From: Streptomyces violaceoruber | GTDB lineage: Bacteria; Actinomycetota; Actinomycetes; Streptomycetales; Streptomycetaceae | Assembly: GCA_000720805.1 (NCBI GenBank) | Contig: JODI01000024.1 | Coordinates: 1 to 64,000, forward strand | Length of the DNA: 64,000 nucleotides | Reading direction: 5' to 3' | Part shown: one piece after another, positions 42,514-50,995 of the stretch | Position numbering within the stretch: position 1 is the stretch's first letter | How the letters are laid out: each line of letters opens with the position of its first letter | Translations under genes and position numbers: made by a program | Notes under the pieces: model-generated | Told to the model about the DNA's origin: nothing | Seen by the model: the letters and a program-made list of their open reading frames with translations, nothing else | Database searches by the model: none

Positions 42514-43212
42514 TCAGGGCAGCTGCGGGTACAGGGCGGTGACGCCTCCTGCCAGCCCGGCCTGCACCTGGCGGCTGATGTCGTCCACGACGATCTCGTA
42601 GGCGCCCTCGGCGATGCCGTCGGCGGCGAGGCGGGCGACGTCGGCGGGGGCGGATTTGGGCGCGGTGACCGAGCTGGTCATGTCGGTGTCCATGTAGGCG
42701 ACGTGCAGTCCGGCCACCCGGATGCCCTGGTCGGCGAGCTGGAGGCGCAGGGAGTTGGTGAGCGACCACTGCGCGGACTTGGCGGCGCAGTAGGCGCCGG
42801 CCTCCGGGAAGCTGAACCAGGACAGCGCGGACAGGATGTTCAGGATGGCACCGCCGCCACCCGCCGCGATCTGGGGTGCGAAGGCCCTGACCACCGAGAG
42901 GGTGCCGAAGAAGTTGGTGTCCATGTCCCGGCGGATGTCGTCCGGATCGCCGGTGAGCAGGTCGCTGCCGGTGGATATGCCGGCGTTGTTGATCAAGATG
43001 GTGACGTCACCGGTGGCCTTGGCGGCGGCCGCCACGGAGGCGGGGTCGGTGATGTCGAGCCCGATCGGCGTGGCGCCGGGCAGGTCGACCTGGTCGGGGT
43101 TGCGGGCAGCGGCGTAGACGGAGGCGCCGCGGCTGAGCAGTTCGGTGGCGAGTGCGTGGCCGAGGCCGCGGTTGGCTCCGGTGACGAGGACGGTGCTGGC
43201 GGAAAGGTTCAT
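42514..43212 (-). CDS. short-chain dehydrogenase/reductase
   Basis: 232 residues: VLVTGANRGLGHALATELLS, ILINNAGISTGSDLLTGD, and ILSALSWFSFPEAGAYCAAK with the Tyr-x3-Lys pair. It is the last gene of the four-gene minus-strand operon starting at 46183, and lies 34 bp after the LtrA gene. It is a close paralog of the SDR at 41139. The ATG at 43212 has GGAG 8 nt upstream. Substrate unknown. Confidence 0.88.
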   Translation of the reverse strand: MNLSASTVLVTGANRGLGHALATELLSRGASVYAAARNPDQVDLPGATPIGLDITDPASVAAAAKATGDVTILINNAGISTGSDLLTGDPDDIRRDMDTNFFGTLSVVRAFAPQIAAGGGGAILNILSALSWFSFPEAGAYCAAKSAQWSLTNSLRLQLADQGIRVAGLHVAYMDTDMTSSVTAPKSAPADVARLAADGIAEGAYEIVVDDISRQVQAGLAGGVTALYPQLP

Positions 43213-43246
43213 GAGGGGCTCCGGACGGTGGGCGAATCGATGGACG

Positions 43247-44413
43247 TCAGTGCTGTGGGCGGTGGGGTGGGACCGGTTTCGCACGCTCGCCCCCGGTCGG
43301 ACGGCGCTCTTCGAACGCGGCCACCGCGACGACGATCGCGGCGGCGATGACGGCCGACAGGTACGCCGGGCACGTCGTCGTGACGGCGCATCCGACGACC
43401 AGAGCGGACAGCGCGACCAGCCGCGTCCAGGGCAGCTCGTCGAACAGGGTTGCCCCGTGCCAGGTCTGCGCACCGATGTACAGGGCGGGCCCGCAGAACA
43501 GCAGCAGGTTCGTGGTGATGCCGGCGTGCTGGGCCGGGTGCGCGATGACGCGTTCGTCGCCCGCGGCGGCGGCGATCATCCCGGCGACGGAGGCCATGAG
43601 GCTGTAGACGCCGCTGCGCCCCGCCCGTATGGGGTCCTCGGTCTGCTCGTAGTGGCGCACGATGTGCTCGGAGCGGCTGAAGAACAGCCAGAACAACGCG
43701 ACCGTGCCGGTGAGCGCCACGCCGCTGGTCAGCAGGGTCATGGGCTCGTACGGCGCTGTGGTGAGCGCCGTGCCGGTGGTCATGACGGCCTCACCGAACG
43801 CGATGATCATGAACAGGCGGCCGCGCTCCAGCAGGTGTCCGCCCGCGAAGCCGACCTGCCGGGAGTCCAGCCTGCGGCCGGGCAGGGGATGCGCCGTCCA
43901 GGTACCCGCCAGCTCGATCAGGGTCGCCGCGGCCCACCACACCAGCCGCGCGTCGCCGTCGGCCGCCGCACCGGTCAGCCAGAAGGGGGCGGCCGCGCCG
44001 AACCAGACCAGGACGCGGCGCCAATGCTCCTGGTCACGCCGGTCGAGCCCCACCCTGAGCAGCCACACCGTCCGGCCGAGGTGAATCAGCAGGAACGTGA
44101 CGACGAAGACCCACCCGGCATCGCCGAAGGCGCGCGGGATCGCGGCGTTCATGAACAGCCCCAGGAGCATGACCGTCAGCAGCATCCGCCGGGTCCGCGG
44201 ATCCTCGGCCGGGACGAGGGTGACCGCCCACGTGGTGTACGCCCACGCCGCGTAGACCGCGAGGTAGAGCACGAGCGTCTGGGCCGCGCCCGTCCACGTC
44301 GGGTGCGCCAGCAGCTGATGCGACAGCTGGCCGATCGCGAAGACGTAGACCAGGTCGAAGAACAACTCCAGCGGCGTCACCTCCCGGCGCGCCGGGACGC
44401 TGGTCGAACTCAC
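43247..44413 (-). CDS. ltrA: low-temperature requirement protein A (LtrA) family membrane protein
   Basis: 388 residues with about ten membrane helices and the LtrA N-terminal signature VTPLELFFDLVYVFAIGQLS. Family landmarks MIIAFGEAVMTTGTAL (with the conserved GE) and IAHPAQHAGITTNLLLFCGP are present. The function of LtrA is unknown beyond a cold-growth phenotype in Listeria. The GTG start at 44413 is supported by GAGGAG 7 nt before it. It sits in an operon between hydrolase and SDR genes. Confidence 0.85.
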   Translation of the reverse strand: MSSTSVPARREVTPLELFFDLVYVFAIGQLSHQLLAHPTWTGAAQTLVLYLAVYAAWAYTTWAVTLVPAEDPRTRRMLLTVMLLGLFMNAAIPRAFGDAGWVFVVTFLLIHLGRTVWLLRVGLDRRDQEHWRRVLVWFGAAAPFWLTGAAADGDARLVWWAAATLIELAGTWTAHPLPGRRLDSRQVGFAGGHLLERGRLFMIIAFGEAVMTTGTALTTAPYEPMTLLTSGVALTGTVALFWLFFSRSEHIVRHYEQTEDPIRAGRSGVYSLMASVAGMIAAAAGDERVIAHPAQHAGITTNLLLFCGPALYIGAQTWHGATLFDELPWTRLVALSALVVGCAVTTTCPAYLSAVIAAAIVVAVAAFEERRPTGGERAKPVPPHRPQH

Positions 44414-44475
44414 GATGCATCTCCTCGGTCGGGCAGGCGTCGGGACTGCCGTGGCTCCGGCGGTCGGGCGATCGG

Positions 44476-45327
44476 TCAGTCGGCAAGGAAGGCCGTCACC
44501 TGGGCGGCGAAGTCCTTGGCGTGCTGGAACAGGAAGGCGTGGCCGGCGTCGCCGTAGACGACGAGGGTGGCGTCGGTCAGGTGCTGGACGGCGGTGTAGG
44601 CGGCCAGGGCGGGGATCATCGCGTCCTTCATGCCGGTGGCGTACAGAACGGGCTGCCTTATGGTCGCGAGGTCCGCCCGCACCTGCTCGAAGGGAATCCG
44701 CGCGTCCTTGCCGATCGCGGCGATCTGGCCCATGGCCGCCGCCTCGGACACGTCGGGTCGTCCGGTGGCCAGGCGGGTGGCCACCCTGGCGAGGTGCGCG
44801 TACCCGGCGCCGCGCCCGGCGTCCGTGTCGGGGAAGAACAGGAACACCAGGTCGTCCCCGGTGACCTCGGGCTTGGTCATGGTGGCCCGCACCTTCGGGT
44901 CCGGGTCGGGAGCGCCGGGCACCGTGCCGCCGGGGTTGGCGGCCGCCACGACCAGCTTGCGGACCAGGTCGGGCCGGGTGCGGGCGATGTGCTGGGCGAC
45001 GGTGCCGCCCAGGGTCCAGCCGAGCAGGTCGACCTGCGTGAGGCCGAGGGCATCGATGAACTCGACGGCGCCGTCGGCGAGTGACTCGACGGAGTCACGT
45101 GGTGTGCCGGTGGTGTAGCCGGTGCCGACGTTGTCGAACACGATCACGTCGTGGGCGGCGGCCAGATGGTCCAGGAGCTCGGGGTCCCACCAGTCGAGGG
45201 TGCCCCGGACCCGGTTCAGCAGGACCAGCGGGATGCCGCCCCGCGGGCCGATGCGCCGGTAGGTGAACGTCGCGGAGCGACCGTCCACGGTGAGGTCCTC
45301 GGCCGTGTCTGCCAGATAGGTGCTCAT
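44476..45327 (-). CDS. alpha/beta hydrolase with Thr at the nucleophile position
   Basis: 283 residues of alpha/beta hydrolase fold: RRIGPRGGIPLVLLNRVRGT, VIVFDNVGTGYTTG and the elbow LLGWTLGGTVAQ. Position 105 of the elbow is Thr (codon ACC, 45013-45015) where Ser, Asp or Cys is expected; the paralog at 48358 has Ser. The His region (VYGDAGHAFLFQHA) is present. The protein may be non-catalytic or use Thr. It is the second gene of the SDR-hydrolase-LtrA-SDR operon, 34 bp after the SDR. Confidence 0.85.
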   Translation of the reverse strand: MSTYLADTAEDLTVDGRSATFTYRRIGPRGGIPLVLLNRVRGTLDWWDPELLDHLAAAHDVIVFDNVGTGYTTGTPRDSVESLADGAVEFIDALGLTQVDLLGWTLGGTVAQHIARTRPDLVRKLVVAAANPGGTVPGAPDPDPKVRATMTKPEVTGDDLVFLFFPDTDAGRGAGYAHLARVATRLATGRPDVSEAAAMGQIAAIGKDARIPFEQVRADLATIRQPVLYATGMKDAMIPALAAYTAVQHLTDATLVVYGDAGHAFLFQHAKDFAAQVTAFLAD

Positions 45328-45361
45328 GGCGGGCTTCGCTTTCTGTTGCGCGGGACGGGCG

Positions 45362-46183
45362 TCAGACGGCGGGCAGGCGGTTGAGCTTGCGCAGCTGCTG
45401 GTCGAAGATTCCGGAAGGGACCATGCGGCGCATGGTGCGGACGCGTCCGGTCATGGCGCCGGCGGTGTAGCGCAGCTTCGGCTTGGCGTCGGTCGCCGCC
45501 GCGACGATCTCCTTGGCGACGACGGCCGGGTCGTCGCCGTCCTTGACCGCGCCGGCCATGTACTCCTCGAAGACGTGCCGCTGCTTGGCGTAGACCTCCA
45601 GGGGCCGGTCGGGCCGCACGCTGGCCGCGTCGAACGCGGTGTTGGTCCAGGCCGGTTCGACGAGCAGGACGCGGACGCCGTACTCGCGGACCTCGTGGTC
45701 GACGGACTCCGAGTAGCCCTCGACGGCGTGCTTGGAGGCGGCGTAGACCGCCATGTAGGGCTGCGGCATGAACCCGACGATGGACGAGATGTTGATGACG
45801 CGTCCGCTGCGCTGGGCACGCATGTACGGCAGGACGGCGTTCGTCGTGCGGATGACGCCGAAGACGTTGATGTCGAAAAGGCCCTGCGCCTGAGCGGCGG
45901 AGCTCTCCTCGGCGGCCCCCGCCGAGCCGATGCCGGCGTTGTTGACCAGCACGTCGATCCGCCCGAACCGGTCGATCACCTTTCCGACCGCCGCGGTCAC
46001 CGAATCGTCGCTGGTCACGTCGAGGTCGACGAAGGTCACTCCTTTCAGGGGGGTGACGTGCGCGGTGTCGCGGCTGGTGCCGACCACGTCGTAGCCCGCT
46101 GCGGCCAGCGCGAGCGCGGCTGCCTTTCCGATGCCGGAGGACGCACCCGTGACGAGGGCTACCGGTCGTGTTGTCGTCGCCAT
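45362..46183 (-). CDS. short-chain dehydrogenase/reductase (classical, SDR operon leader)
   Basis: 273 residues: VALVTGASSGIGKAAALALA, DVLVNNAGIGSAG, and NISSIVGFMPQPYMAVYAAS-K giving the Ser-Tyr-Lys triad. The AGGAG 7 nt before the ATG at 46183 selects this start over 46201. It resembles SDRs that act on steroid- or retinol-like lipids, but the substrate is unproven. It is the first gene of a four-gene operon, behind an 88-bp control region shared with the TetR/hydrolase pair. Confidence 0.9.
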   Translation of the reverse strand: MATTTRPVALVTGASSGIGKAAALALAAAGYDVVGTSRDTAHVTPLKGVTFVDLDVTSDDSVTAAVGKVIDRFGRIDVLVNNAGIGSAGAAEESSAAQAQGLFDINVFGVIRTTNAVLPYMRAQRSGRVINISSIVGFMPQPYMAVYAASKHAVEGYSESVDHEVREYGVRVLLVEPAWTNTAFDAASVRPDRPLEVYAKQRHVFEEYMAGAVKDGDDPAVVAKEIVAAATDAKPKLRYTAGAMTGRVRTMRRMVPSGIFDQQLRKLNRLPAV

Positions 46184-46249
46184 TTCGGACTCCTGACTCA
46201 TGGGATCGCGTTTGGTCGCCGTGGAGGGGGCCGCTTCCGGCGACCCTCA

Positions 46250-46337
46250 ATCGGTTTCACTAATGTATCAACTTTTAAGGTAGAAGCAACATCGAAGCAT
46301 CAATTAATCCTCTATCCGTAGCGTCGCCGTATCTTCT
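46250..46337 (-). promoter_or_regulatory. conserved 88-bp control region, copy 1
   Basis: AT-rich by local standards. It aligns without gaps to 49593-49680, 58 of 88 positions identical by my count, with solid blocks ATCGGTTTCA, GTATCA, GCAACAT, GTAGCGT and CGTATC. Probably the promoter and operator of the SDR operon. Confidence 0.65.
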
Positions 46338-46523
46338 GCGGAGGGTCAAGAGGCGGATCGATGCCGCAGGGCAGGGGTTTCGCCGGGCGGGGCCTCGCCG
46401 AGAAGTCGCGAGCGTCAGGCCGGCGTCGAGCCGCGGCGCGTTGCTCGCCCGCTCCTGTCACAGGACGCCGGCCGGACCGGCGGGCGCGGACCGGCAGTGG
46501 GGGCGACCGGGCTGGGGGTCGAA

Positions 46524-46582
46524 CCGAACTGGGCGTCGACCGAACTGGGCGTCGACCGAACTGGGCGTCGACCGAACTGGGG
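46524..46582. repeat. 16-bp tandem repeat
   Basis: CCGAACTGGGCGTCGA occurs 3.6 times in noncoding DNA. The whole stretch 46338-46797 shows no convincing gene. Confidence 0.9.
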
Positions 46583-46797
46583 GTGGCGGTCGCGACGCCC
46601 GGCTCGAAGAGGTCCCGTGTGCGCGGGTGCGGACCTGGCCCGGGGTGCCCGTCAGGGCCAGTCGGCGCGTCCTCTTCGCCGTGCCGCGGAGAGGGTGGTG
46701 TGCGTGGTCCGGCGACCCGGATGCAACGGCCGTCCGGATCGGTCGTCCGGCCTGCCGGTGGCGTCTTGAGCGTGTGCGGGTGCTGGCCCGGCAGGGC

Positions 46798-48120
46798 TCA
46801 GGAGCGGTCTCCTTGGCATTGCCCTGCGGGCTTTGTGCTGGTTTGCGGGTACTGGGCCACGTCCGCCGCGGCGGCGGTGCGGTCGCGGGTGTCGGCGGCG
46901 GGAGCGATGAGGATGGCGGAGGCGACGAACACCAGAACCGCCACCATCGCCGAGCGCAGCCCGTAGTGGTCGCCCAGGAAGCCGAGTGCGGGCGGCCCGA
47001 CGAGGAAGGCGACGTAGCCGATGATGGCGACCAGCGAGACGCGGGCGGTCTGGTCGGGGCCCGAGTCGCCCGCCGCCGACAGGGCCACCGGGAAGCCGAG
47101 AGAAGCCCCAAGTCCCCAGAAGAGCACGGCTGTTGCCGCTACGGCAGTGTTGTCGGAGAAGATGACGAGGAGGAGCCCGACGGCACCGGAGACGGCGCTC
47201 GCGCGCACGACGGCGGCCCGCCCGAAACGACCGAGGAAGAACCCGCCGCTGAAGCGCCCCAGGGTCATCGCCGCCGCGAACCCGACAAAGACGAGCGATC
47301 CCATCGCGGCGTCAAGGCCGTGGCCGTCGACCATGAGCAGCGGCAGCCAGTCGTTGGCGGCGCCCTCGGCCAGCGCCATGGCCAGCACGATGGCGCCGAT
47401 CAGCAGCAGCTTCCGGTCCTTCCACACCTGCGGCTTGGACCGTTTCCCAGATCCAGATCCAGATCCAGATCCAGATCCAGATCCGGCCCCAGCCCCAGCC
47501 TCAGACCCCGCCCCCGGCGTCGACGGCGACGGGGGCGCGGCGCTGATGCCGATCCCGGTGGGAACGGCACGCAGGGCGTGGACCAGAATCCCTGTGGCGA
47601 CCAGGGCGACCACGGCCAGGTGCCATGGGACGGGGAACGCGACGGCGGTGGCCGCCATCCCGGCCGAACCCCCGATGACCGTGCCCAGGCTGAAGCAGCC
47701 GTGCAGCGTGGGGAGCACCACGGTCCCGGTGATGCGCTCCACGTCGGCGCCGTCCACATTGACCGCCACTTCGCCGCCGCCCATGCCCGCACCGAACAGG
47801 CACAGTCCTGCGGTGACCAGGGGCGCCGACGCCACGGCGCTGCCCACACCGATGACGACCGTGCCGACGATGATCAGGAGAGTGCCGAGCGCGATGACCG
47901 GCCGGGTGCCGAACCGGGAGACGAAGCGGCCGGAACACAGGATGCCGATCATGGAACCGACGGACAGGCCGAACAGGACCAGCCCCATCTGCCCGGTGGA
48001 CAAGTGCAGTTGATCGCGGACATCCGGGGTGCGTGTGACCCAGGACGACATGGCGATGCCTGGAAGAAAGAACAAGAGGAACAACGCTTGACGGCGGCGG
48101 CGTACGGCGCGGTCGGCCAA
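46798..48120 (-). CDS. MFS transporter (YbjJ/FucP-like)
   Basis: 440 residues, twelve hydrophobic helices. N-terminal half features FLPGIAMSSWVTRTPDVRDQ, MGLVLFGLSVGSMIGILCSG and GAGMGGGEVAVNVDGADVER resemble the YbjJ branch of the major facilitator superfamily; substrate unknown. A central linker of Ser-Gly repeats, coded by six CCAGAT units at 47447-47482, joins the halves. The TTG at 48120 follows GGAG; the frame is open further upstream without a good site. It lies after the hydrolase at 48358 on the same strand, but with hairpins between. Confidence 0.8.
   Translation of the reverse strand: MADRAVRRRRQALFLLFFLPGIAMSSWVTRTPDVRDQLHLSTGQMGLVLFGLSVGSMIGILCSGRFVSRFGTRPVIALGTLLIIVGTVVIGVGSAVASAPLVTAGLCLFGAGMGGGEVAVNVDGADVERITGTVVLPTLHGCFSLGTVIGGSAGMAATAVAFPVPWHLAVVALVATGILVHALRAVPTGIGISAAPPSPSTPGAGSEAGAGAGSGSGSGSGSGSGKRSKPQVWKDRKLLLIGAIVLAMALAEGAANDWLPLLMVDGHGLDAAMGSLVFVGFAAAMTLGRFSGGFFLGRFGRAAVVRASAVSGAVGLLLVIFSDNTAVAATAVLFWGLGASLGFPVALSAAGDSGPDQTARVSLVAIIGYVAFLVGPPALGFLGDHYGLRSAMVAVLVFVASAILIAPAADTRDRTAAAADVAQYPQTSTKPAGQCQGDRS
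47447..47482. repeat. hexanucleotide repeat (CCAGAT x6) in the MFS linker
   Basis: Six perfect units encode alternating Ser-Gly in the cytoplasmic loop between the two MFS halves. Change in copy number stays in frame. Confidence 0.92.
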
Positions 48121-48167
48121 GGGGGAACTCCGCGGGGTAAGGGTTCGCGAGGCGATCCGAAACGGCG

Positions 48168-48205
48168 GATCGCTTGCCGAGTATCCGCACACTCGGCAAG
48201 CGATC
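48168..48205. promoter_or_regulatory. 15-bp perfect inverted repeat upstream of the MFS gene
   Basis: GATCGCTTGCCGAGT (48168-48182) and ACTCGGCAAGCGATC (48191-48205) are exact complements around 8 nt. It lies 48 bp upstream of the TTG start, a natural place for an operator. A transcript hairpin is an alternative. Confidence 0.6.
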
Positions 48206-48266
48206 GGCAAGAGCGGGCGGACGGCCGGCGGGATCCGGGGCCGCCGTTCGCCGGGAGCCGCGCTCT

Positions 48267-48300
48267 CCCGCACCGCCGGGCTCGGCTCCGGCGGTGCGGG
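48267..48300 (-). terminator. terminator hairpin of the secreted hydrolase gene
   Basis: CCCGCACCGCCGG pairs with CCGGCGGTGCGGG (13 bp, 8-nt loop) 58 bp past the stop of the hydrolase. Confidence 0.65.
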
Positions 48301-48357
48301 GCTGGATCAGCCGTCACGACGCGTGCCGTCGGTGACCCTCTCGCGTCGGAAGGGCTG

Positions 48358-49368
48358 TCAGCGGTCGAGGAAGGCGTTCACCTGCTTGCCGAACTGGGTG
48401 GAGTACTGGAAGAGGAACCCGTGGCCGGCGTTCGGATAGATGCTCAGCCGGGCGTTGGGGAGGTACTTGGCCAGCAGGCGGGAGTTCTTGGCGGGCATGA
48501 GGATGTCGCTCTCGCCGTCGGCGACCAGGACGGGCTGGAAGAGGGCGTTCAGGCGGACCAGCTTGGACTTGTCGGGAATGCCCCAGTCGGACCACGCGGT
48601 GAGCTGACGGTCGCGGGTCGCGAGGCTCGCGGGGGCGTCGGGGTCGGCGGTGCGCTGCCCGAGGCGTTGCAGGAACTCGCCTCCCGCGGCCTGGCTGGAG
48701 GCGGTGTCCTTGAAGAAGAGGAAGAGGAAGTCCTCGGGGCCGGGGTTGTCCTTCAGGGTCCTGCGCAGGATGTCGGGGTCGGTCGCGCGCTGGTCCACTC
48801 CGCCCTGGGGGCCGGTGGCGGCCAGGACGACGCGGCGGACCTGCCAGGGGCGGCGCAGGGCGACCTCCTGGGCGACCTCGCCGCCGAGGGAGAAGCCGAG
48901 CACGTCGTAGCGGGGCAGCTGGAGGGCGTCGATGAAGTCGATGGCGTCCAGGGCCATCTGCTGGACGGTGCTGGCGGTGGTGCCGGTGGAGCCGCCGACG
49001 CCGACGTTGTCGACGAGGATGACCTCGCGCTCGGCGGCGATGGTGTCGATGAGCTTGGGGTCCCAGTTGTCGAGGGTGCCGCGGAAGTGCTGGAGGAAGA
49101 CCAGGGGCACGCTGCCGGCACTGGGGTGGCCGAACCGGCGGTACTGGTAGGTGACGCCGTTGGCGGCCTTCACGCGCAGGTTGGGGGCGGTGGCGGCGCT
49201 CTCGGTGTTCTGCTTCTCGGCGACCGCGTGGCGTGTGACGCCCGAACTGTCGCTCACGGCGGTCGCCACGCTCGGCGCCGTGCCGACGACGGCAGCGACG
49301 ACCGACATGGTGGCCAGTGCGACGGCGGTGCGCCGGGAGACACGGGTACGAAGTTTGGTCGAGGGCAT
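48358..49368 (-). CDS. secreted alpha/beta hydrolase
   Basis: 336 residues. An export signal (LRTRVSRRTAVALATMSVVA with APSVATA) covers about 1-37. The hydrolase domain has FLQHFRGTLDNWDPKLIDTI, the elbow VLGFSLGGEVAQ with Ser160, and the His in YPNAGHGFLFQY. It resembles esterase- or lactonase-like hydrolases; substrate unknown. It is a paralog of the cytoplasmic hydrolase at 44476. It is divergent from the TetR gene across a 349-bp control region, implying TetR regulation. Confidence 0.85.
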   Translation of the reverse strand: MPSTKLRTRVSRRTAVALATMSVVAAVVGTAPSVATAVSDSSGVTRHAVAEKQNTESAATAPNLRVKAANGVTYQYRRFGHPSAGSVPLVFLQHFRGTLDNWDPKLIDTIAAEREVILVDNVGVGGSTGTTASTVQQMALDAIDFIDALQLPRYDVLGFSLGGEVAQEVALRRPWQVRRVVLAATGPQGGVDQRATDPDILRRTLKDNPGPEDFLFLFFKDTASSQAAGGEFLQRLGQRTADPDAPASLATRDRQLTAWSDWGIPDKSKLVRLNALFQPVLVADGESDILMPAKNSRLLAKYLPNARLSIYPNAGHGFLFQYSTQFGKQVNAFLDR

Positions 49369-49592
49369 GACAATTCCTTGGGTCGGGCCGGGCTTGCCCC
49401 GGCGTGGTGAACCTGTCGTGCGTTGTGGACGGTCGTGTGTTGTGGACTGTCGTGGGGTCGCGCGAGCCGATGTCGCCCTGACTTCCGGTTGCGTTCGGTC
49501 GCACCTGTCGAGTCGAGCGTCGAACCGCGGGCGCTGCTCGTCGGAGGTGACCTCTCGCCGTCAGTCGTCGTGCCGACGTGGCGTGCTTCCTG

Positions 49593-49680
49593 ATCGGTTT
49601 CATCAACGTATCAGATAGAGCTGCATTGGCAACATGAAAGAATCAGTTATTGGGATACCGGTAGCGTTCACGTATCCTCT
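49593..49680. promoter_or_regulatory. conserved 88-bp control region, copy 2
   Basis: Lies between the hydrolase and TetR genes and is the counterpart of 46250-46337. Copy 2 ends 38 bp before the TetR ATG, a usual position for a TetR autoregulatory operator. In the 49369-49592 stretch I see only a twofold GTGTGTTGTGGAC-like repeat. Confidence 0.65.
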
Positions 49681-49717
49681 ACAAGGGGGCACGTAGGGAA
49701 CGAGACGGGAGACAGAC

Positions 49718-50296
49718 ATGGGCCGAGCACTGCGGGCGGATGCCGAGCGCAGTGTGCGCGCGATTCTGGAGGCGGCCGAGCGGGTCCTCGCCGAGGACGC
49801 CGGCGCCTCCATGGAGCAGATCGCCGAGGCGGCGGGGCTGACCAGGATCACGGTGCACCGCCGGTTCGCGAACCGGCAGGCGCTGTTGGAGGCGCTCGCC
49901 GTCTCCGCGAAGCAGCAGCTCATCGACGCCATCGAGGAAGCCCGGCCCGACTCCGCTCCCGCGCTCGTGGCGCTGTACCGGGTGACCGCGAACGTACTGC
50001 GGGTCAAGAGCGCCTGGCGTTTCACCCTCAGCCACGCGACGCCCCACACCAGCACCGCAGCCGCCCTCTGGGCCGAGATCGACGCTCACACCGTCGAACT
50101 CCTGACCCGCGCGCAGGGTGAGGGGCTGCTCGCGCCCGACGCGGACCTGGAGTGGACGCGGCAGGTGTACTACGCCCTCCTCAGCGAAGCCCTCAACAAG
50201 CCCGGCGCGGACCAGGACCCTGCCGCACCGGATCCGGACGCACTGGCCGCACTCGTCATCGACACGCTCCTGCACGGCGCGGGACCACGCGGCTGA
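49718..50296 (+). CDS. TetR-family transcriptional regulator
   Basis: 192 residues with an N-terminal TetR HTH (ILEAAERVLAEDAGASMEQI, AEAAGLTRITVHRRFANRQA) and a helical ligand domain. It is divergent from the secreted hydrolase and probably represses it and itself. The shared control region suggests that the SDR-hydrolase-LtrA-SDR operon belongs to its regulon. Confidence 0.9.
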   Translation: MGRALRADAERSVRAILEAAERVLAEDAGASMEQIAEAAGLTRITVHRRFANRQALLEALAVSAKQQLIDAIEEARPDSAPALVALYRVTANVLRVKSAWRFTLSHATPHTSTAAALWAEIDAHTVELLTRAQGEGLLAPDADLEWTRQVYYALLSEALNKPGADQDPAAPDPDALAALVIDTLLHGAGPRG

Positions 50297-50762
50297 GCCA
50301 CAACTGCTCGGCGGGGCACCGGATCCGCCGATCGGCTGCCGTCGTCGAAGCACGTCGACGGCACTCGTACCCGGTGGTACTGCTCGGCCCGGACGGCCAC
50401 GCGGACGCAGTGCGGGAGCACCTCGGCCCTGCTCCCCGTACCGCAGGGTTCGGGCCCCGCGTACAGCAGGCCCACCTGCGGCCACGGGCCACTGGGGTCG
50501 TCCCGAGGGCGGGTGGAGCCGCCGCGCGCTGGTGGGGAATCCGCTGCGGGCGGGTTCGAGACCGTTCCCGAACCGGTGAGAGCGTCGCGCATGCCTTCGT
50601 CAGGCCCTCGACGGCCTCGTTGGGGCCGCGTTGAGGCCGCGAGAAGGCGTCTCGATCGGATGGTGGCGACCTCGGCGTCGTCCAGGCAAGTGGGCGTCCG
50701 GCAACCGTCGAAGGCCGTGGTGGTGGGGTGGTTGGGCGGGCGCGCGGGACGCGCCGCCGACT

Positions 50763-50830
50763 GCTCCGTCGGCGCGGCAGCCGTCGCCGGACTGCGGCTC
50801 CGTCGGCGCGGCAGTCGTCGCCGAACTGCG
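50763..50830. repeat. two tandem 34-bp repeats
   Basis: A 34-bp unit beginning GCTCCGTCGGCGCGGCAG repeats once (50763-50796, 50797-50830) with two or three changes. It lies in the 700-bp gene-free stretch 50297-50928, where I find no gene. Confidence 0.85.
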
Positions 50831-50928
50831 GGCTCCGTTCGCTCAGTTGCCGCCTCCCCGGTCAGGGGCGACGGTCCTCGTATCCGCTCCGCGTCGAAAT
50901 TGCTTGGCCACGAGTTCGTTACTAGCCG

Positions 50929-50958
50929 TTGACAGGCGCGCCTCGCGGAGCGCAATCT
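50929..50958 (+). promoter_or_regulatory. putative promoter of the LacI gene
   Basis: TTGACA (50929-50934) and CAATCT (50953-50958) are spaced by 18 bp. The -35 is a perfect consensus, the -10 is weak. Confidence 0.4.
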
Positions 50959-50973
50959 CATCCCGCACTCACT

Positions 50974-50991
50974 TGCCAAAACGATTGGGCA
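50974..50991. promoter_or_regulatory. putative LacI-type operator
   Basis: TGCCAAAACGATTGGGCA is an imperfect palindrome centred on CG, the form of LacI-family operators. It lies 4 bp before the lacI-type ATG, consistent with autoregulation. Confidence 0.5.
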
Positions 50992-50995
50992 TCAC

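Noticed and set aside
46441..49410. A 989-residue plus-strand frame spanning the MFS and hydrolase genes
   Set aside because: Composition is typical of antisense GC-rich frames, and it crosses two convincing minus-strand genes and hairpins.
50530..50580. Another possible repeat R copy (GGGGAATCCGCTGCGGGCGGG)
   Set aside because: Only about 15 shared bases, and the rest diverges; chance or a remote relic.
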